Below are positions 8,250 through 18,714 of a stretch of DNA of 64,000 nt, in pieces. Source of the stretch: Aquitalea aquatilis (GTDB taxonomy: Bacteria; Pseudomonadota; Gammaproteobacteria; Burkholderiales; Chromobacteriaceae); assembly GCF_005155025.1 (NCBI RefSeq), contig NZ_CP039731.1, positions 1,984,001 through 2,048,000 of the forward strand. The letters run 5' to 3'. Under the pieces are notes generated by a model. That model saw nothing but the letters and a program-made list of their open reading frames with translations, was not told where the DNA came from and made no database searches. Position 1 is the first letter of the stretch; every line of letters begins with the position of its first letter. A program made the translations under genes and the position numbers.

Positions 8250-8873
8250 GTGTGGTCAATCATTGAAGCGGCCGGCTGGCCGATCTGGACCATCATTCTG
8301 GCCTCGGTCATTTCGCTGGCCATCATCTTCGAGCGGCTGTTCAGTTTGCGCGCATCGCTGATCGTGCCGGATGGCCTGCTGGCGCAGACTGTAACCGAAT
8401 ATCGCCGGGTTGGCGCCTCTGCAGACCTGCTGCAATTACTCAACAAGCACTCACCGCTGGGCAAGCTGTTTGCCGCCGGCCTGCGCAATGTCAGCGTTAG
8501 CCGCGAGGTAATGAAAGACGCCATCGAGGACGAAGGCCGCGTGGTGGCGCATCAACTGGAACGCTTTCTGAATACGCTGGGCACCATCGCGGCCATGGCC
8601 CCCTTGCTGGGTCTGCTGGGTACGGTGATCGGCATGATCGAGATTTTCGGGTCGCAGGCTCCGGGCGGTTCTTCCAATCCCCAGCAACTGGCACATGGTA
8701 TTTCCATTGCGCTGTACAACACCGCCTTTGGTTTGATCGTGGCCATTCCCAGCATGATGTTCTATCGCCACTTCCGCGCCCGCGTGGATGGCTTGCTGGT
8801 CGAGATGGAGTCCCAGGCGGTGAAACTGGTGGAAGTGCTGCACGGCGACCGCCAGAACGGCAGCAAGTCATGA
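8250..8873 (+). CDS. exbB: MotA/TolQ/ExbB proton channel protein
   Basis: Inner-membrane channel subunit that, with ExbD, uses the proton gradient to energise an outer-membrane or envelope process. 207 residues with three predicted membrane spans: residues ~10-30 (PIWTIILASVISLAIIF), ~108-130 (LGTIAAMAPLLGLLGTVIGMI, the signature loop) and ~150-172. The start is GTG at 8250, with GGAG nine nt upstream. Its TGA overlaps the exbD ATG (ATGA). It heads an operon running through lpxK, a Trm112 protein and kdsB. No tonB lies nearby, so an lpxK-linked ExbBD supporting LPS transport is as plausible as siderophore uptake. Confidence 0.88.
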   Translation: MWSIIEAAGWPIWTIILASVISLAIIFERLFSLRASLIVPDGLLAQTVTEYRRVGASADLLQLLNKHSPLGKLFAAGLRNVSVSREVMKDAIEDEGRVVAHQLERFLNTLGTIAAMAPLLGLLGTVIGMIEIFGSQAPGGSSNPQQLAHGISIALYNTAFGLIVAIPSMMFYRHFRARVDGLLVEMESQAVKLVEVLHGDRQNGSKS

Positions 8874-9289
8874 ATTTTCGTCGCGGACGGCAACGCGAGG
8901 AGCCGGAAATCAACTTCATCCCGATGATTGATTTGCTGCTGGTGATCCTGATTTTCCTGATGGTCACCACCACCTATTCCAAATTCGCCGAGCTGAAGAT
9001 CAATCTGCCCAGTGCCCAGGCCGAAACCAGCCAGCCTGTGGCTACCGAGATCACGGTAGCGGTGGCGGCTTCCGGTGAAATGGAGGTGGCAGGACACAAG
9101 CTGGCCGCCGGCGACAAATCTGCCTTGCAGGTGCAGTTGCGCGATGCAGCTGCCGGCAAGAAAGACCCGGTGATCATCATCAACGCCGATGCCAAGGCGA
9201 CTCATCAGTCGGTAGTGAGTGTCATGGAGGCCGCACGGGCTGCTGGCCTGACCCAGCTGACTTTTGCCACGCAAAACAGCACACCGTGA
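8870..9289 (+). CDS. exbD: Biopolymer transport protein ExbD/TolR
   Basis: Partner of ExbB. 139 residues: a short cytoplasmic arginine-rich N-terminus (MNFRRGRQREEPEINFIP), one transmembrane helix (residues ~18-40) with the conserved proton-relay aspartate in MIDLLLVILIFLM, and a periplasmic domain rich in lysine and alanine. The ATG overlaps the exbB stop, and its own TGA overlaps the GTG of lpxK, so the three genes are translationally coupled. Confidence 0.88.
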   Translation: MNFRRGRQREEPEINFIPMIDLLLVILIFLMVTTTYSKFAELKINLPSAQAETSQPVATEITVAVAASGEMEVAGHKLAAGDKSALQVQLRDAAAGKKDPVIIINADAKATHQSVVSVMEAARAAGLTQLTFATQNSTP

Positions 9290-10317
9290 GTCGCATCAGT
9301 CAACGTATCGAACGCCACTGGTATCAACCTACTTGGTGGCTGACAGCCCTTCTGGCTCCGCTGGAAGGGCTGTTTGCACTGGTGTCGGCGCTGCGGCGCA
9401 CGGCTTATCGCCTGCGACTGCTGCGCAGCCATAAGCTGGCGGTGCCGGTGGTGGTGATTGGCAACATCAATGTGGGTGGTGTCGGTAAAACACCGCTGAC
9501 CTTGAGTCTGCTGGCCAGCTTGCAAGCCCAGGGCGTGCGGGTGGGGGTGGTGAGTCGTGGCTATGGCGGGACGCACCGGCAGCCAAGGTTGGTGAGTGCC
9601 GACTGTAGCCCGGAACTGGTGGGGGACGAGCCACTGCTGTTGGCTGCCAGTGGTGCACCGGTTGTGGTGGGACGGGACCGGGTTGCCGCCGGTGAATGGT
9701 TACTGCACTGCCATCCTGATTTGCAATTGATCCTGACCGATGACGGCCTGCAGCACTACCGGCTGGCCCGCACACTGGAAGTGGTGGTGCTGGACGGTGG
9801 GCGCGGTCTGGGCAATGGCCATTTGTTGCCGGCAGGCCCGCTGCGTGAGCCGGCCGCACGTCTTGCCAGCGTAGATGCGGTGGTGGTGAATGGCGCAGCC
9901 TCCTCCCTGGCACTGCCTGCCACTTTGCCATGCTTTCAGATGCGGCTGAGTGCAGAGCGCCTGGTGGCGCTGGCCGATCCGGCACGGAGTCGCAGCGTGG
10001 CGGATTTCGGTGCCGAGCCGGTGCTGGCATTGGCGGGTATCGGTCACCCCGAGCGTTTTTTCAACACCTTGCAAGGCCTGGGATTTTCGCTGCAGCACTG
10101 CCTCAGCTTTCCTGATCACCACGATTTCAGCGCGGCGGATTTGCCTGCTGGCGACAGCCCCATCATCGTCACCAGCAAAGATGCGGTGAAATTGCGGCGG
10201 GTGATTCATGATGCGGCGCAGCGTGCTAGACTATGGGTCTTGCCGGTTACGGCACAGCTGACGCCGGATCTGGCGGGCTGGCTACTTTCCCGATTGAAGA
10301 TAAGACATGGACGCTAA
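9286..10317 (+). CDS. lpxK: Tetraacyldisaccharide 4'-kinase
   Basis: Phosphorylates the 4' position of the lipid A precursor disaccharide at the inner membrane. 343 residues, normal length. An N-terminal membrane-associated helix ([20 protein letters not shown]) precedes the P-loop ([14 protein letters not shown], residues ~58-71). DDGLQHYRL is the conserved LpxK motif. GTG 9286 overlaps the exbD stop. The last codons overlap the start of the Trm112 gene by 11 nt. Confidence 0.94.
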   Translation: MSRISQRIERHWYQPTWWLTALLAPLEGLFALVSALRRTAYRLRLLRSHKLAVPVVVIGNINVGGVGKTPLTLSLLASLQAQGVRVGVVSRGYGGTHRQPRLVSADCSPELVGDEPLLLAASGAPVVVGRDRVAAGEWLLHCHPDLQLILTDDGLQHYRLARTLEVVVLDGGRGLGNGHLLPAGPLREPAARLASVDAVVVNGAASSLALPATLPCFQMRLSAERLVALADPARSRSVADFGAEPVLALAGIGHPERFFNTLQGLGFSLQHCLSFPDHHDFSAADLPAGDSPIIVTSKDAVKLRRVIHDAAQRARLWVLPVTAQLTPDLAGWLLSRLKIRHGR

Positions 10318-10489
10318 ATTTCTGGACATCCTGGTGTGCCCGCTGTGCAAGGGCCCGCTGGTATTCGACAAGGCCCAGCAGGAACTGATCTGCAAGGGCG
10401 ATCGTCTGGCATTCCCGGTGGGGGACGGCATCCCGATGATGCTGGAAACCGAAGCGCGCGAACTGCCGCCGGAAGAAGAAGTAAAATGA
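10307..10489 (+). CDS. Trm112-family small protein (YcaR-like)
   Basis: 60 residues. [22 protein letters not shown] and the following strand region ([21 protein letters not shown]) fit the Trm112/UPF0434 fold. Two cysteines form a CPLC knuckle and a third is in LICKG, so the zinc site may be incomplete. Bacterial homologues sit between lpxK and kdsB in many proteobacteria. The molecular role is not settled; homologues in other domains activate methyltransferases. Confidence 0.88.
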   Translation: MDAKFLDILVCPLCKGPLVFDKAQQELICKGDRLAFPVGDGIPMMLETEARELPPEEEVK

Positions 10490-11247
10490 GCGGTTTTGCC
10501 GTCGTCATCCCTGCGCGCATGGCCTCCAGCCGTTTGCCGGGCAAGCCGCTGGCTGATCTGGCCGGCAAGCCCATGGTGGTGCGGGTGGCCGAGCAGGCGG
10601 CAAAAAGTGCAGCCAGCCAGGTGGTGGTGGCTACCGACCATGCCGATATCTTGCAAGCCTGTGCTGCACATGGCATCGCCGCGGTGATGACGCGTGTTGA
10701 TCACGCCAGCGGCACCGACCGCCTGGCCGAGGTCGCACAGCAGATGCAGTGGGATGACGCGCAGATCGTGGTCAACGTTCAGGGCGATGAGCCCTTGATC
10801 GATCCGGCACTGATCGACCGCTTGGCCGCCCTGATGGCCGAGACCAAGGTGCCAATGGCCACCGTGGCCCACCCGTTTCATGCAGCACAAGATATGTTCA
10901 ATCCCAATGTGGTCAAGGTTGTGCTGGACCATGCTGGGCGGGCCCTGTATTTCAGCCGGGCGCCCATTCCCTATGCCCGTGACGCGTTTGTACACGATAC
11001 AAGCGTCTTGCCAGCCGACCTACCGGTCTTGCGGCACATCGGCATGTATGCCTATCAGGCAGGTTTTTTGCAGACTTACAGCTCATTGAGCCCGGCACCG
11101 CTGGAGCAGTTCGAAGCACTGGAACAGCTGCGCGTGCTGTGGCATGGCTACCCCATCATGGTGGCCACGGTGAGTGAAGCACCCGCGGCCGGCGTGGATA
11201 CGCCGGAAGACTTGGAACGGGTGCGTGCCGTACTGGCCGGGCGCTGA
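10486..11247 (+). CDS. kdsB: 3-deoxy-manno-octulosonate cytidylyltransferase (CMP-KDO synthetase)
   Basis: Activates KDO with CTP for transfer to lipid A. ATG 10486 overlaps the stop of the Trm112 gene (ATGA) and gives 253 residues, the family length. A longer in-frame reading from 10336 runs through the Trm112 gene and was rejected. Motifs: [19 protein letters not shown] (nucleotide binding), [19 protein letters not shown] (metal/sugar site) and [12 protein letters not shown]. It closes the operon that also holds lpxK, so lipid A phosphorylation and KDO activation are co-expressed. Confidence 0.96.
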   Translation: MSGFAVVIPARMASSRLPGKPLADLAGKPMVVRVAEQAAKSAASQVVVATDHADILQACAAHGIAAVMTRVDHASGTDRLAEVAQQMQWDDAQIVVNVQGDEPLIDPALIDRLAALMAETKVPMATVAHPFHAAQDMFNPNVVKVVLDHAGRALYFSRAPIPYARDAFVHDTSVLPADLPVLRHIGMYAYQAGFLQTYSSLSPAPLEQFEALEQLRVLWHGYPIMVATVSEAPAAGVDTPEDLERVRAVLAGR

Positions 11248-11299
11248 GCGCCGGGCAAGGCCGCAGCAGAAGACGGCCGATGAACACCAAACACAATAA

Positions 11300-11983
<684 letters not shown>

Positions 11984-12006
11984 GCTGCAGACTGAGTGCT
12001 TGATGA

Positions 12007-12034
12007 AACAAAGCGGGCTGCGGCCCGCTTTGTT
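12007..12034 (+). terminator. Terminator of adk
   Basis: Stem AACAAAGCGGGC with its complement and a 4-nt loop (TGCG), followed by TTATTG. It begins about 24 nt past the adk stop. Confidence 0.8.
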
Positions 12035-12200
12035 ATTGCTGTCGCAGCATTTTCGCCTTGCCCATGCTTGTATTGCGATGAATTGACGCTATCTTGCTGG
12101 TATACACTGGAACTGTGGTGGTGTTTTGCTTGCCCAAGCCTGTCCGGGGCGGCAGCTTCGGTTTTGCCATATTTCCTGCCGGGCAAGAGAAAGAGGTGTT

Positions 12201-12818
12201 ATGTATTACGGAGAGCGCTTCAACGGGATTTCCCACCTGGTGGGCACCGTGCTGGCCATTACCGGGCTGATCAGCCTGGTGTATGTGGCGGCAGAGCAGG
12301 GCGATCCCTGGAAAATTGTCAGCTTCAGCCTGTATGGTTCTACGCTGGTGCTGCTGTATCTGATTTCCACGCTGTATCACAGCGCCAGAGGACGGGCCAA
12401 GGCCATTTTGCAGAAGTGTGACCATTCGGCCATCTATTTGCTGATTGCCGGCAGCTACACGCCGTATTGTCTGGTCACCTTGCGTGGAGCCTGGGGCTGG
12501 ACACTGTTCGGTCTGAGTTGGGGCCTGGCCATTTTCGGCATTATCCAGGAGTTGACACTGGGGCGGCGCACCCGGCTGCTGTCGATGATTCTGTATGTGG
12601 TGATGGGCTGGCTGGTGGTGATTGCCATGCAGCCGCTGATTGCCGCCATGTCCTGGGGCGGGCTGTTCTGGCTGGCCTTGGGCGGCCTGATTTACAGCGT
12701 GGGTATTTACTGGTTTCTCAATGACGAGAAAATCCGCCATGGCCACGGTATCTGGCACTTGTTTGTGCTGGGTGGCAGCATCTGCCAGTTTGTCAGTGTG
12801 ATGTTTTACGTCGCCTGA
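12201..12818 (+). CDS. Hemolysin III / PAQR-family membrane protein
   Basis: 205 residues with seven predicted transmembrane helices. The ATG at 12201 is preferred because AGAAAGAGG precedes it. Family marks are the first-helix glutamate region GERFNGISHLVGT, ISTLYHSARG with the conserved His, DHSAIYLLIAGSYTPY, and the C-terminal HGHGIWHLFVL with paired histidines. These Ser/Asp/His positions form a metal site in PAQR proteins. The hemolysin name is historical; an enzymatic or membrane-homeostasis role is more likely. Its stop lies 15 nt before a long shared hairpin facing the HD-GYP gene. Confidence 0.85.
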   Translation: MYYGERFNGISHLVGTVLAITGLISLVYVAAEQGDPWKIVSFSLYGSTLVLLYLISTLYHSARGRAKAILQKCDHSAIYLLIAGSYTPYCLVTLRGAWGWTLFGLSWGLAIFGIIQELTLGRRTRLLSMILYVVMGWLVVIAMQPLIAAMSWGGLFWLALGGLIYSVGIYWFLNDEKIRHGHGIWHLFVLGGSICQFVSVMFYVA

Positions 12819-12833
12819 TTAGCGCCGCCTGAC

Positions 12834-12878
12834 CATGACAAAGCCGCCACAGCGTATGCTGCTGGCGGCTTTGTCATG
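12834..12878. terminator. Long bidirectional terminator hairpin between convergent genes
   Basis: Perfect 16-bp inverted repeat (CATGACAAAGCCGCCA and its complement). The loop itself contains CAGC/GCTG, which extends the pairing. It serves the hemolysin III-type gene on one strand and the HD-GYP gene on the other. U-runs are short. Confidence 0.7.
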
Positions 12879-12891
12879 GGGATGGATTTGC

Positions 12892-14475
12892 TTACAGTTC
12901 AAAGGGCAGCCTGCCTTCGTCCACCATATCGCACAGCGCACTGACCACTACCGGATCAAACTGGCTGCCTGCGCGGCTGCGGATATAGTCCAGGGTTTCC
13001 GTCAGCTCCCATGGCTCCTTGTAGGGGCGCTTGTTCAGCAGGGCATCAAACACATCCACCACCGCCACAATGCGGGCAGAGAGCGGTATTTGCTGCTCTT
13101 TGAGCTTGTTCGGGTAGCCATTGCCATCGAAGTGCTCGTGGTGGCCGCCGGCAATTTCAGAACCCAGTGACAGATAGCTCTGCCCCTCCACCATCTGTGC
13201 CGATTTGGCCAGGATGCTGGCACCAATACCGGCGTGCTGCTCCATGATGCGCCGCTCGTCGGGGTCCAGCTTGCCCGGTTTGAACAGAATGTGATCCGGC
13301 GTGCCGACCTTGCCGACATCGTGCAGGATGCTGGCCATGCCCACCATGTCCATGAATTCGGCAGTGAGCAAGTCCAGATACTGCCCGCGCTGGCGGATTT
13401 CGCCGGCAATGGCATCGGTGAGCTTCTGCACCCGCAGCACGTGGGCACCGGTATCGGTATCACGATATTCAGCCAGCGCTGCCAGGGCCACCACGGTGGC
13501 TTCCTGCGAATGGCGCAGCTGGTTGTAGAGATAAAGGTTGTCGTAGGCCGAGGAAATACGCTGGCAGAACACCTCCAGCAGATTGCGCTCTACATCGTCC
13601 AGCGGCCAGGGCGGGGTGAAGTGTACGGCGAATTCGCGCCCGTTCTGCGCGGTAATGCACAGCACATCATAGGGGTGCTGGTAGATATTGCGCTTTTCCT
13701 GCAAGGCCTGCCGGATGGCGCTGGCCAGTTCCGGGTAGTCGTCCAGGCTGCCACTTTCCAGCAGGCTTTCATAGGCACCGGCTGCGGCCAGGATTTCCAG
13801 TTGTGGCCGGCCCGTCATGTCTGGCGTGCTTTCCACGCAGAGAATGCCATCGGTGCCCACATCCAGAATGGCGCTGATCTGCTTGAGCACGCCAGAGGCG
13901 AACTCCTTCAGCGAGAACATCTGGTATAGATCGGCCGCCCCTTCCAGAATCTTGGCCAGACCCTGACGGTTTTTTTCGATGGTGATCAGGTTCTCGTAGG
14001 CCCGCAGCGAGGCGATGACCGTGGTAAACAGCTTTTGTACCGTCAGCTCGGTCTTGGTTTTGTAGTCGTTGATATCGTAGTTGAGGATGACTTCCTGTTC
14101 CGGTGCCTGGCCGGGTTGGCCGGTGCGCAGCACGATGCGGGTGGTGCTGATCTGCAGTTCCTCGCGGATGCGGCGCACCAGGCGCAGGCCGGCGTCATCG
14201 GTCTCCATTACCACGTCCAGCAGTATCAGCGCGACGTCGCCATGCTGTTGCAGCATCTGCAGGGCTTCGCCTGCCGAGTAGGCACTGAGCAGCTCGAGTG
14301 CACGATCCTTGTAGCGCATATTGCGGATGGCCAGCGCCGTGGCACTGTGGACATCCGGCTCATCATCCACGATCAGGATTTTCCATGGATGCCTGTACGG
14401 GGGCACAGGTGCGCTCAGATCTGGCGGATCATCATCCAGCAGCCAGTCGTCGTCATTTGCTTGCTGCTGGCTCAT
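12892..14475 (-). CDS. Response regulator with DUF3369 and HD-GYP domain (cyclic-di-GMP phosphodiesterase type)
   Basis: 527 residues. A receiver domain at residues ~32-155 has the acidic pair IVDDEPD, the phospho-acceptor Asp87 (LILLDVVME) and a late lysine (YKTKTE). A DUF3369 sensor-like middle follows (~170-320). An HD-GYP domain at ~330-500 has ILHDVGKVG (His385-Asp386), HHEHFDGNGYPNKL and VVDVFDAL. Active HD-GYP enzymes degrade cyclic di-GMP, and the GYP loop is intact here as GNGYP. The ATG overlaps the stop of the histidine kinase gene by 4 nt, which makes this the cognate output of that kinase. No secreted-factor gene such as rpfF is adjacent, so the signal is unknown. Confidence 0.9.
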   Translation of the reverse strand: MSQQQANDDDWLLDDDPPDLSAPVPPYRHPWKILIVDDEPDVHSATALAIRNMRYKDRALELLSAYSAGEALQMLQQHGDVALILLDVVMETDDAGLRLVRRIREELQISTTRIVLRTGQPGQAPEQEVILNYDINDYKTKTELTVQKLFTTVIASLRAYENLITIEKNRQGLAKILEGAADLYQMFSLKEFASGVLKQISAILDVGTDGILCVESTPDMTGRPQLEILAAAGAYESLLESGSLDDYPELASAIRQALQEKRNIYQHPYDVLCITAQNGREFAVHFTPPWPLDDVERNLLEVFCQRISSAYDNLYLYNQLRHSQEATVVALAALAEYRDTDTGAHVLRVQKLTDAIAGEIRQRGQYLDLLTAEFMDMVGMASILHDVGKVGTPDHILFKPGKLDPDERRIMEQHAGIGASILAKSAQMVEGQSYLSLGSEIAGGHHEHFDGNGYPNKLKEQQIPLSARIVAVVDVFDALLNKRPYKEPWELTETLDYIRSRAGSQFDPVVVSALCDMVDEGRLPFEL

Positions 14476-16016
14476 TGGTTGAACTCCTTGTGCTGAATTT
14501 CAGGGGCGATGCAGGGAATGGTGATGATGAAGCTACTACCTTTGCCGACTTCGCTGTGCACCTCGATACTGCCACCCAAACGTTGCCGGATGATGTTGTA
14601 GACGATATGCAGACCGAGCCCGCTGCCACCGCTGCCACGGCGCGTGGTGAAGAAGGGGTCGAAGATGCGGCTGAGGTTTTCGGCAGGGATGCCCTTGCCG
14701 TTATCCTTGATGCTCAGCTTTACATTATTGTTGCTGCTGCGCTCGGCATGGATGCTGATGGCCCCGCCGGGCTTTTCATCAAAGCCATGCACCAGTGCAT
14801 TGACCAGCAGATTGGTGATGACTTGCGACACCGCTCCCGGATAGCTGTCCAGCAGCAGGTCGTCTTCGCAGGAGATGTCGATGCTGGTCTGCGAGCGCTT
14901 GAAGCGCGGCTTGAGACTGGTGACGATTTCACTCAGATAGTCGTTGAGCTGGAAGTCGCGGCGCTGTTCGCTGGTTTGATCCACCGCCACTTGCTTGAAG
15001 CTGTGGATCAGGTTGGCGGCGCGTTCTGCATTGGACAGAATCAGTTCGCAGCACTCTTTGGCGGTATCCAGATAAGCCTGGAAGTCGCTTTTCTTGATGC
15101 CGCCGTTATCCAGTTTTTCCGTGATATGCAGGGTCGTGGTGGCCAGGTGTGAGGCCGTGGTCAGGGTAATGCCCACCGGTGTGTTGATTTCATGGGCCAC
15201 GCCAGCCACCAGGCTGCCCAGCGAGGCGAGTTTTTCAGCCTCAACCAGGGTTTGCTGGGTGTGCACCAGCTGGCGCAGGGCCAGCTCGGCATTGTCCTTT
15301 TCCAGACGGGCCTGGGCCTCGGCCGCCGTACGCATGGCGAGGTCAGCCGAAATGCGGTCGACAATGCGGTTGAAGCTGCGGGTGACTGCACCGAACTCAT
15401 CCTGGGTTTCCTGCGAAATGCGTGAGGACTTGGCGTCATCACTGCTGGCCGCCCGATTCAGTGCATCCTGCAAGCGCTTTAGTGGATCGAACACGAAGCG
15501 GTTCAGGTTGTAGGTCATCACGAAGAAGATCAACACGTCCAGTACCACGATTTCCAGCAGGATTTCCAGCAAGTGCACCAGTTGGCGGTGTTCCAGCTGG
15601 CTACGGGACAGGTAGACGGTGGCTGTGCCGAGCTTTTCGCGGTTCTGGTAGATGATGGGTAAGCTCAGCACATCATCGCTGCTGGGCTTTTCGGATGGTG
15701 CCATGTCGCGCAAGGTGTTGCTGTCGCTGCGGATGCGGCCGATGTTCAGGCCAGCGTCACCGGTAATGCGAATGGCCACCACCGAGTTCCAGCCCAGCTC
15801 GGCATCCAGTGTCAGGCGGGTGTAGGAGTCGTCCATCTGCCAGACCCCGTGTGGCAGGGACAAGGATAGCCGCGCCTGCAGTGAGGCGCGTTGTGCCTGG
15901 TAGTCTGCTTCATCCTGGCTGCGGTTCTGGTTATAAGACAACAGACCGGTGATTGCCACGATCACGGTCACCCCCATCATCAGCCAGAGCCTGAGCTTTG
16001 ATTTGATACTGTTCAT
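14472..16016 (-). CDS. Membrane sensor histidine kinase paired with the HD-GYP regulator
   Basis: 514 residues. Helix 1 (residues ~8-27), a ~125-residue periplasmic sensor segment, helix 2 (~150-172), a HAMP-like linker, then a coiled coil. The H-box is AGVAHEINTPVG with phospho-acceptor His275. The HATPase domain has NLLVNALVHG (N-box), DNGKGIP (G1) and GSGLGLHIV (G2). The H-box with INTP places it among kinases related to the NtrB/DctB-like HPK4 group. It starts the two-gene operon; its last 4 nt overlap the regulator start. The 257-bp gap upstream contains its promoter, which I could not pinpoint. Confidence 0.9.
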   Translation of the reverse strand: MNSIKSKLRLWLMMGVTVIVAITGLLSYNQNRSQDEADYQAQRASLQARLSLSLPHGVWQMDDSYTRLTLDAELGWNSVVAIRITGDAGLNIGRIRSDSNTLRDMAPSEKPSSDDVLSLPIIYQNREKLGTATVYLSRSQLEHRQLVHLLEILLEIVVLDVLIFFVMTYNLNRFVFDPLKRLQDALNRAASSDDAKSSRISQETQDEFGAVTRSFNRIVDRISADLAMRTAAEAQARLEKDNAELALRQLVHTQQTLVEAEKLASLGSLVAGVAHEINTPVGITLTTASHLATTTLHITEKLDNGGIKKSDFQAYLDTAKECCELILSNAERAANLIHSFKQVAVDQTSEQRRDFQLNDYLSEIVTSLKPRFKRSQTSIDISCEDDLLLDSYPGAVSQVITNLLVNALVHGFDEKPGGAISIHAERSSNNNVKLSIKDNGKGIPAENLSRIFDPFFTTRRGSGGSGLGLHIVYNIIRQRLGGSIEVHSEVGKGSSFIITIPCIAPEIQHKEFNQ

Positions 16017-16273
16017 TGCTTTTATTATCCCTCTTACCCTGTTTGAATCCTAGAAACTCAACACGGGAATTGCTACAACTGTTTGCTAAGCATGTTGGCA
16101 TCGCAGTATGAAGCTGTCACGGCTGTTATGCGTGATGGGGATAATTTAATGGTTTACGCTTGCAAATGGCAGCACAACCAGCAGGCGTTGGTTGAGAAAT
16201 GCAGTTTTTTTGCACTCAAGTGCAGCTTGAGCCAGTTGCCATCAGCATATTGGCACTGCTCTGGCTAATGGTG

Positions 16274-17155
16274 CTAGTTGCTTTTTCCCAGTTTTTGCAG
16301 CAGCAGTCCGCCCAGGATCAAGCCCAGTCCGATCAGCGTGGAGGGCAGGATGGGTTCGCCGACAATGAAGTGGATCAATCCCAGTGACAGCAGTGGTGAC
16401 AGGAAAATCAGGTTGGCGATGCGCGCAGTACTGCTGGTGAGCTTCATCGCGCTTAGCCACAGTACGAAGGTGAAACCCATTTCCAGGCCGCCGACATAGG
16501 CGGCACCCGCCAGGCCTTGCCAGGCGACTGGCTTGAGTTCGCCGCTGAAGGCGCAAAAAGCCAGTGTCAGCGGCAAGGACAGCAGGAAATTGAGCGTAAG
16601 CCCGATCACCGGTTCGCGTTGATCGCGGGCATTGAAAATCCAGTAGCCGGCCCAGAGCAGGGTGGAGGCCAGGGCGAAGCCAACACCTTTCAGGCTGGAG
16701 AAATGCAGTTGCAGCAGCTGGCCATGGGTGCCGATGACCAGCACCCCCAGATAGCAAATCACGGCGGCCAGCATGTCTGGCCGGCTCAGCTTGTGTTTGA
16801 GCAGGGGCACTGACAGCAAGGTCATGGTCAGTGCCCAGGTGTAGTTGATGGCCTGTGCTTCTTGCGCGGGCAGCAGGGCGTAAGCCTGGAACAGGATCAG
16901 GTAGTAGGCGAGCGGATTGACTGCGCCTAGCAGCAGTGAGCGGCGCCAGTGCTGGCGCAGGGCCGGCAGAAGGCTGGCAAGACGACCTTGCCACAGCAGG
17001 ATGGAAAACAGGCTGAGTGTGGAGGCGATGCTTGCATACAAAACAAGCTGTGCGGGCGACAGATGCTGCAAACTGATCTTGAAGGCAGCGGCCACCGTAG
17101 ACCAGGCAAGAACGGCAGAAAGCCCTAGCAGATAAGCTTTTTTTTGTTGAGGCAA
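16274..17155 (-). CDS. EamA-family (drug/metabolite) transporter
   Basis: 293 residues with ten predicted transmembrane helices in two EamA repeats (first from residue ~8, second from ~150). The start is TTG at 17155 with GGAG seven nt upstream; no in-frame ATG precedes the first helix. Family members export amino acids, nucleosides or other metabolites. The sequence does not indicate a substrate and no regulator adjoins it. Confidence 0.8.
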   Translation of the reverse strand: MPQQKKAYLLGLSAVLAWSTVAAAFKISLQHLSPAQLVLYASIASTLSLFSILLWQGRLASLLPALRQHWRRSLLLGAVNPLAYYLILFQAYALLPAQEAQAINYTWALTMTLLSVPLLKHKLSRPDMLAAVICYLGVLVIGTHGQLLQLHFSSLKGVGFALASTLLWAGYWIFNARDQREPVIGLTLNFLLSLPLTLAFCAFSGELKPVAWQGLAGAAYVGGLEMGFTFVLWLSAMKLTSSTARIANLIFLSPLLSLGLIHFIVGEPILPSTLIGLGLILGGLLLQKLGKSN

Positions 17156-17253
17156 GACAATTCTCCACCATATTGGTGGCTCATTTTACACATGGCGAGC
17201 GGGCTGCGGGAATCGTTCTTGTATACAAAAACTGGGATTGAACTTGTTGCGGG

Positions 17254-18711
17254 CTAGAGCAGGCGGTTCAGCCAGTTGCTACAGCGTTGGCTGGTAGCCG
17301 ATGCAGTCAGGCCGATGGGGCCGCCTGCCTGTTGCTGATATTCATCCCCGGCCAGTCCGTGTACCCGAGCCGCCAGGCTGCTGGCTGCTCGCGCATCCAT
17401 GCCCTGCGCCAGCAAGGCGGCGATCAGTCCGGTCAGCACATCTCCCTGCCCGGCAGTGGCCAGTGCCGGACCGCCGCTGGTATTGAGCAGATAGGGTTGT
17501 CCAACAGTTACGATCAGGCTGCCAGCTCCTTTTAGCAGCACCGTACACTGAAAACGCTCGGCCAGTTGACGGGCGGCGGCTAGACGGTCGCCTTGCACGG
17601 TCGCGGTTGAGCAAGCCAGCAGGCGGGCTGCTTCTGCCGGGTGCGGCGTCAGGATGCTGGTGGCTGGGCGCTTGGCCAGTGCCTGCTGAATGTCGATGCT
17701 GCAGGCCAGCAGGTTAAGGGCATCCGCATCCAGCACCAGTGGCAAGGAGCTGGCCAAGGCCAGCGCAAGCCATTGCCGGGCCGGTTTGTCCTGTCCCAGG
17801 CCAGGCCCAAGCGCCAGCACGTCGGCTGATGGCAGCGGCATGGCCGGATCGGCATGCTGCAGCATCAGTTCCGGGCAGGCGGGGTCGACCGGCAGGCTGC
17901 CATCCAGTGTCAGTACATGCACTTTGCCTGCGCCTGCGGCCAGTGCTGCGCGTCCGGCTAGCAGGGCTGCACCCAGCATGCCGCGATTGCCACCAATGAT
18001 GCATACCGTGCCGTTGCTGCCTTTGTGGCTGTCGCGTCGGCGTTGCAGTGGGCTGGCATCCTGTCGGTTCAGATAGCCTTCGGCTGGTGGTAGCAGCGCT
18101 TGCGGGCAGTCGAGTTCGGCCAGTTCGATTTGACCGGCATGGTCGGCACCCGCGGCATAGAACAGTCCCGGTTTGTGGCAGAGAAAAGTCAGGGTATGGC
18201 TGGCATCCATGCAGGCCTGTTGTGCCTGCCCGGTGTAAGGGTCCAGCCCGCTGGGGCAGTCCAGGGCCAGTTTCAGGCAGGATAGCTGGTTCAGCCGGGT
18301 AATGACGGCCACCCAGTCGGCTGACAGGGGACGGCTCAGGCCGATGCCGAACAGGCCGTCTATCAGCAGGTCTGGCGTGGGGTAGTCGCTTGCCAATTGC
18401 TGCAGGGGAATCCCGCCGGCTTGGCGTATGGCCTGCAGTGCGGCCTGGCTTTGCGGACTGGTGGCGGCTTGCGGCAGCAGGATATCCACGCTGTAGCCTG
18501 CCTGCATCAGCAACAAGGCAGCATATAGCGCATCACCACCATTATTGCCGGGGCCTGCGGCCACCAGGATGTGTGCGTCGCGGTCCAGGTGTTGGCCCAC
18601 CCAGTCGGCAGTGGCGCGGGCAGCGCGTTGCATCAGATCGAGGCCTTGTCGTTCGGCTTCGGTTTCGAGCCGGCGCAAGTCCGGCAGGCTCCACAACGCG
18701 TTTTCCCGCAT
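17254..18711 (-). CDS. nnr: Bifunctional NAD(P)H-hydrate repair enzyme (epimerase plus ADP-dependent dehydratase)
   Basis: Repairs hydrated NADH/NADPH. 485 residues. The N-terminal epimerase domain (~1-215) has VAAGPGNNGGDALYAA, LDCPSGLDPYTG and LIDGLFGIGLSRPL. The C-terminal kinase-like dehydratase domain (~220-485) has IIGGNRGMLGAALLAGRAAL, LALGPGLGQD, LTPHPAEAARLL and TAGQGDVLTGLIAALLAQG. It is followed in the same direction by ubiX's neighbour boundary: ubiX ends 3 nt upstream of this start, so the two are almost certainly co-transcribed. Confidence 0.95.
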   Translation of the reverse strand: MRENALWSLPDLRRLETEAERQGLDLMQRAARATADWVGQHLDRDAHILVAAGPGNNGGDALYAALLLMQAGYSVDILLPQAATSPQSQAALQAIRQAGGIPLQQLASDYPTPDLLIDGLFGIGLSRPLSADWVAVITRLNQLSCLKLALDCPSGLDPYTGQAQQACMDASHTLTFLCHKPGLFYAAGADHAGQIELAELDCPQALLPPAEGYLNRQDASPLQRRRDSHKGSNGTVCIIGGNRGMLGAALLAGRAALAAGAGKVHVLTLDGSLPVDPACPELMLQHADPAMPLPSADVLALGPGLGQDKPARQWLALALASSLPLVLDADALNLLACSIDIQQALAKRPATSILTPHPAEAARLLACSTATVQGDRLAAARQLAERFQCTVLLKGAGSLIVTVGQPYLLNTSGGPALATAGQGDVLTGLIAALLAQGMDARAASSLAARVHGLAGDEYQQQAGGPIGLTASATSQRCSNWLNRLL

Positions 18712-18714
18712 GGC

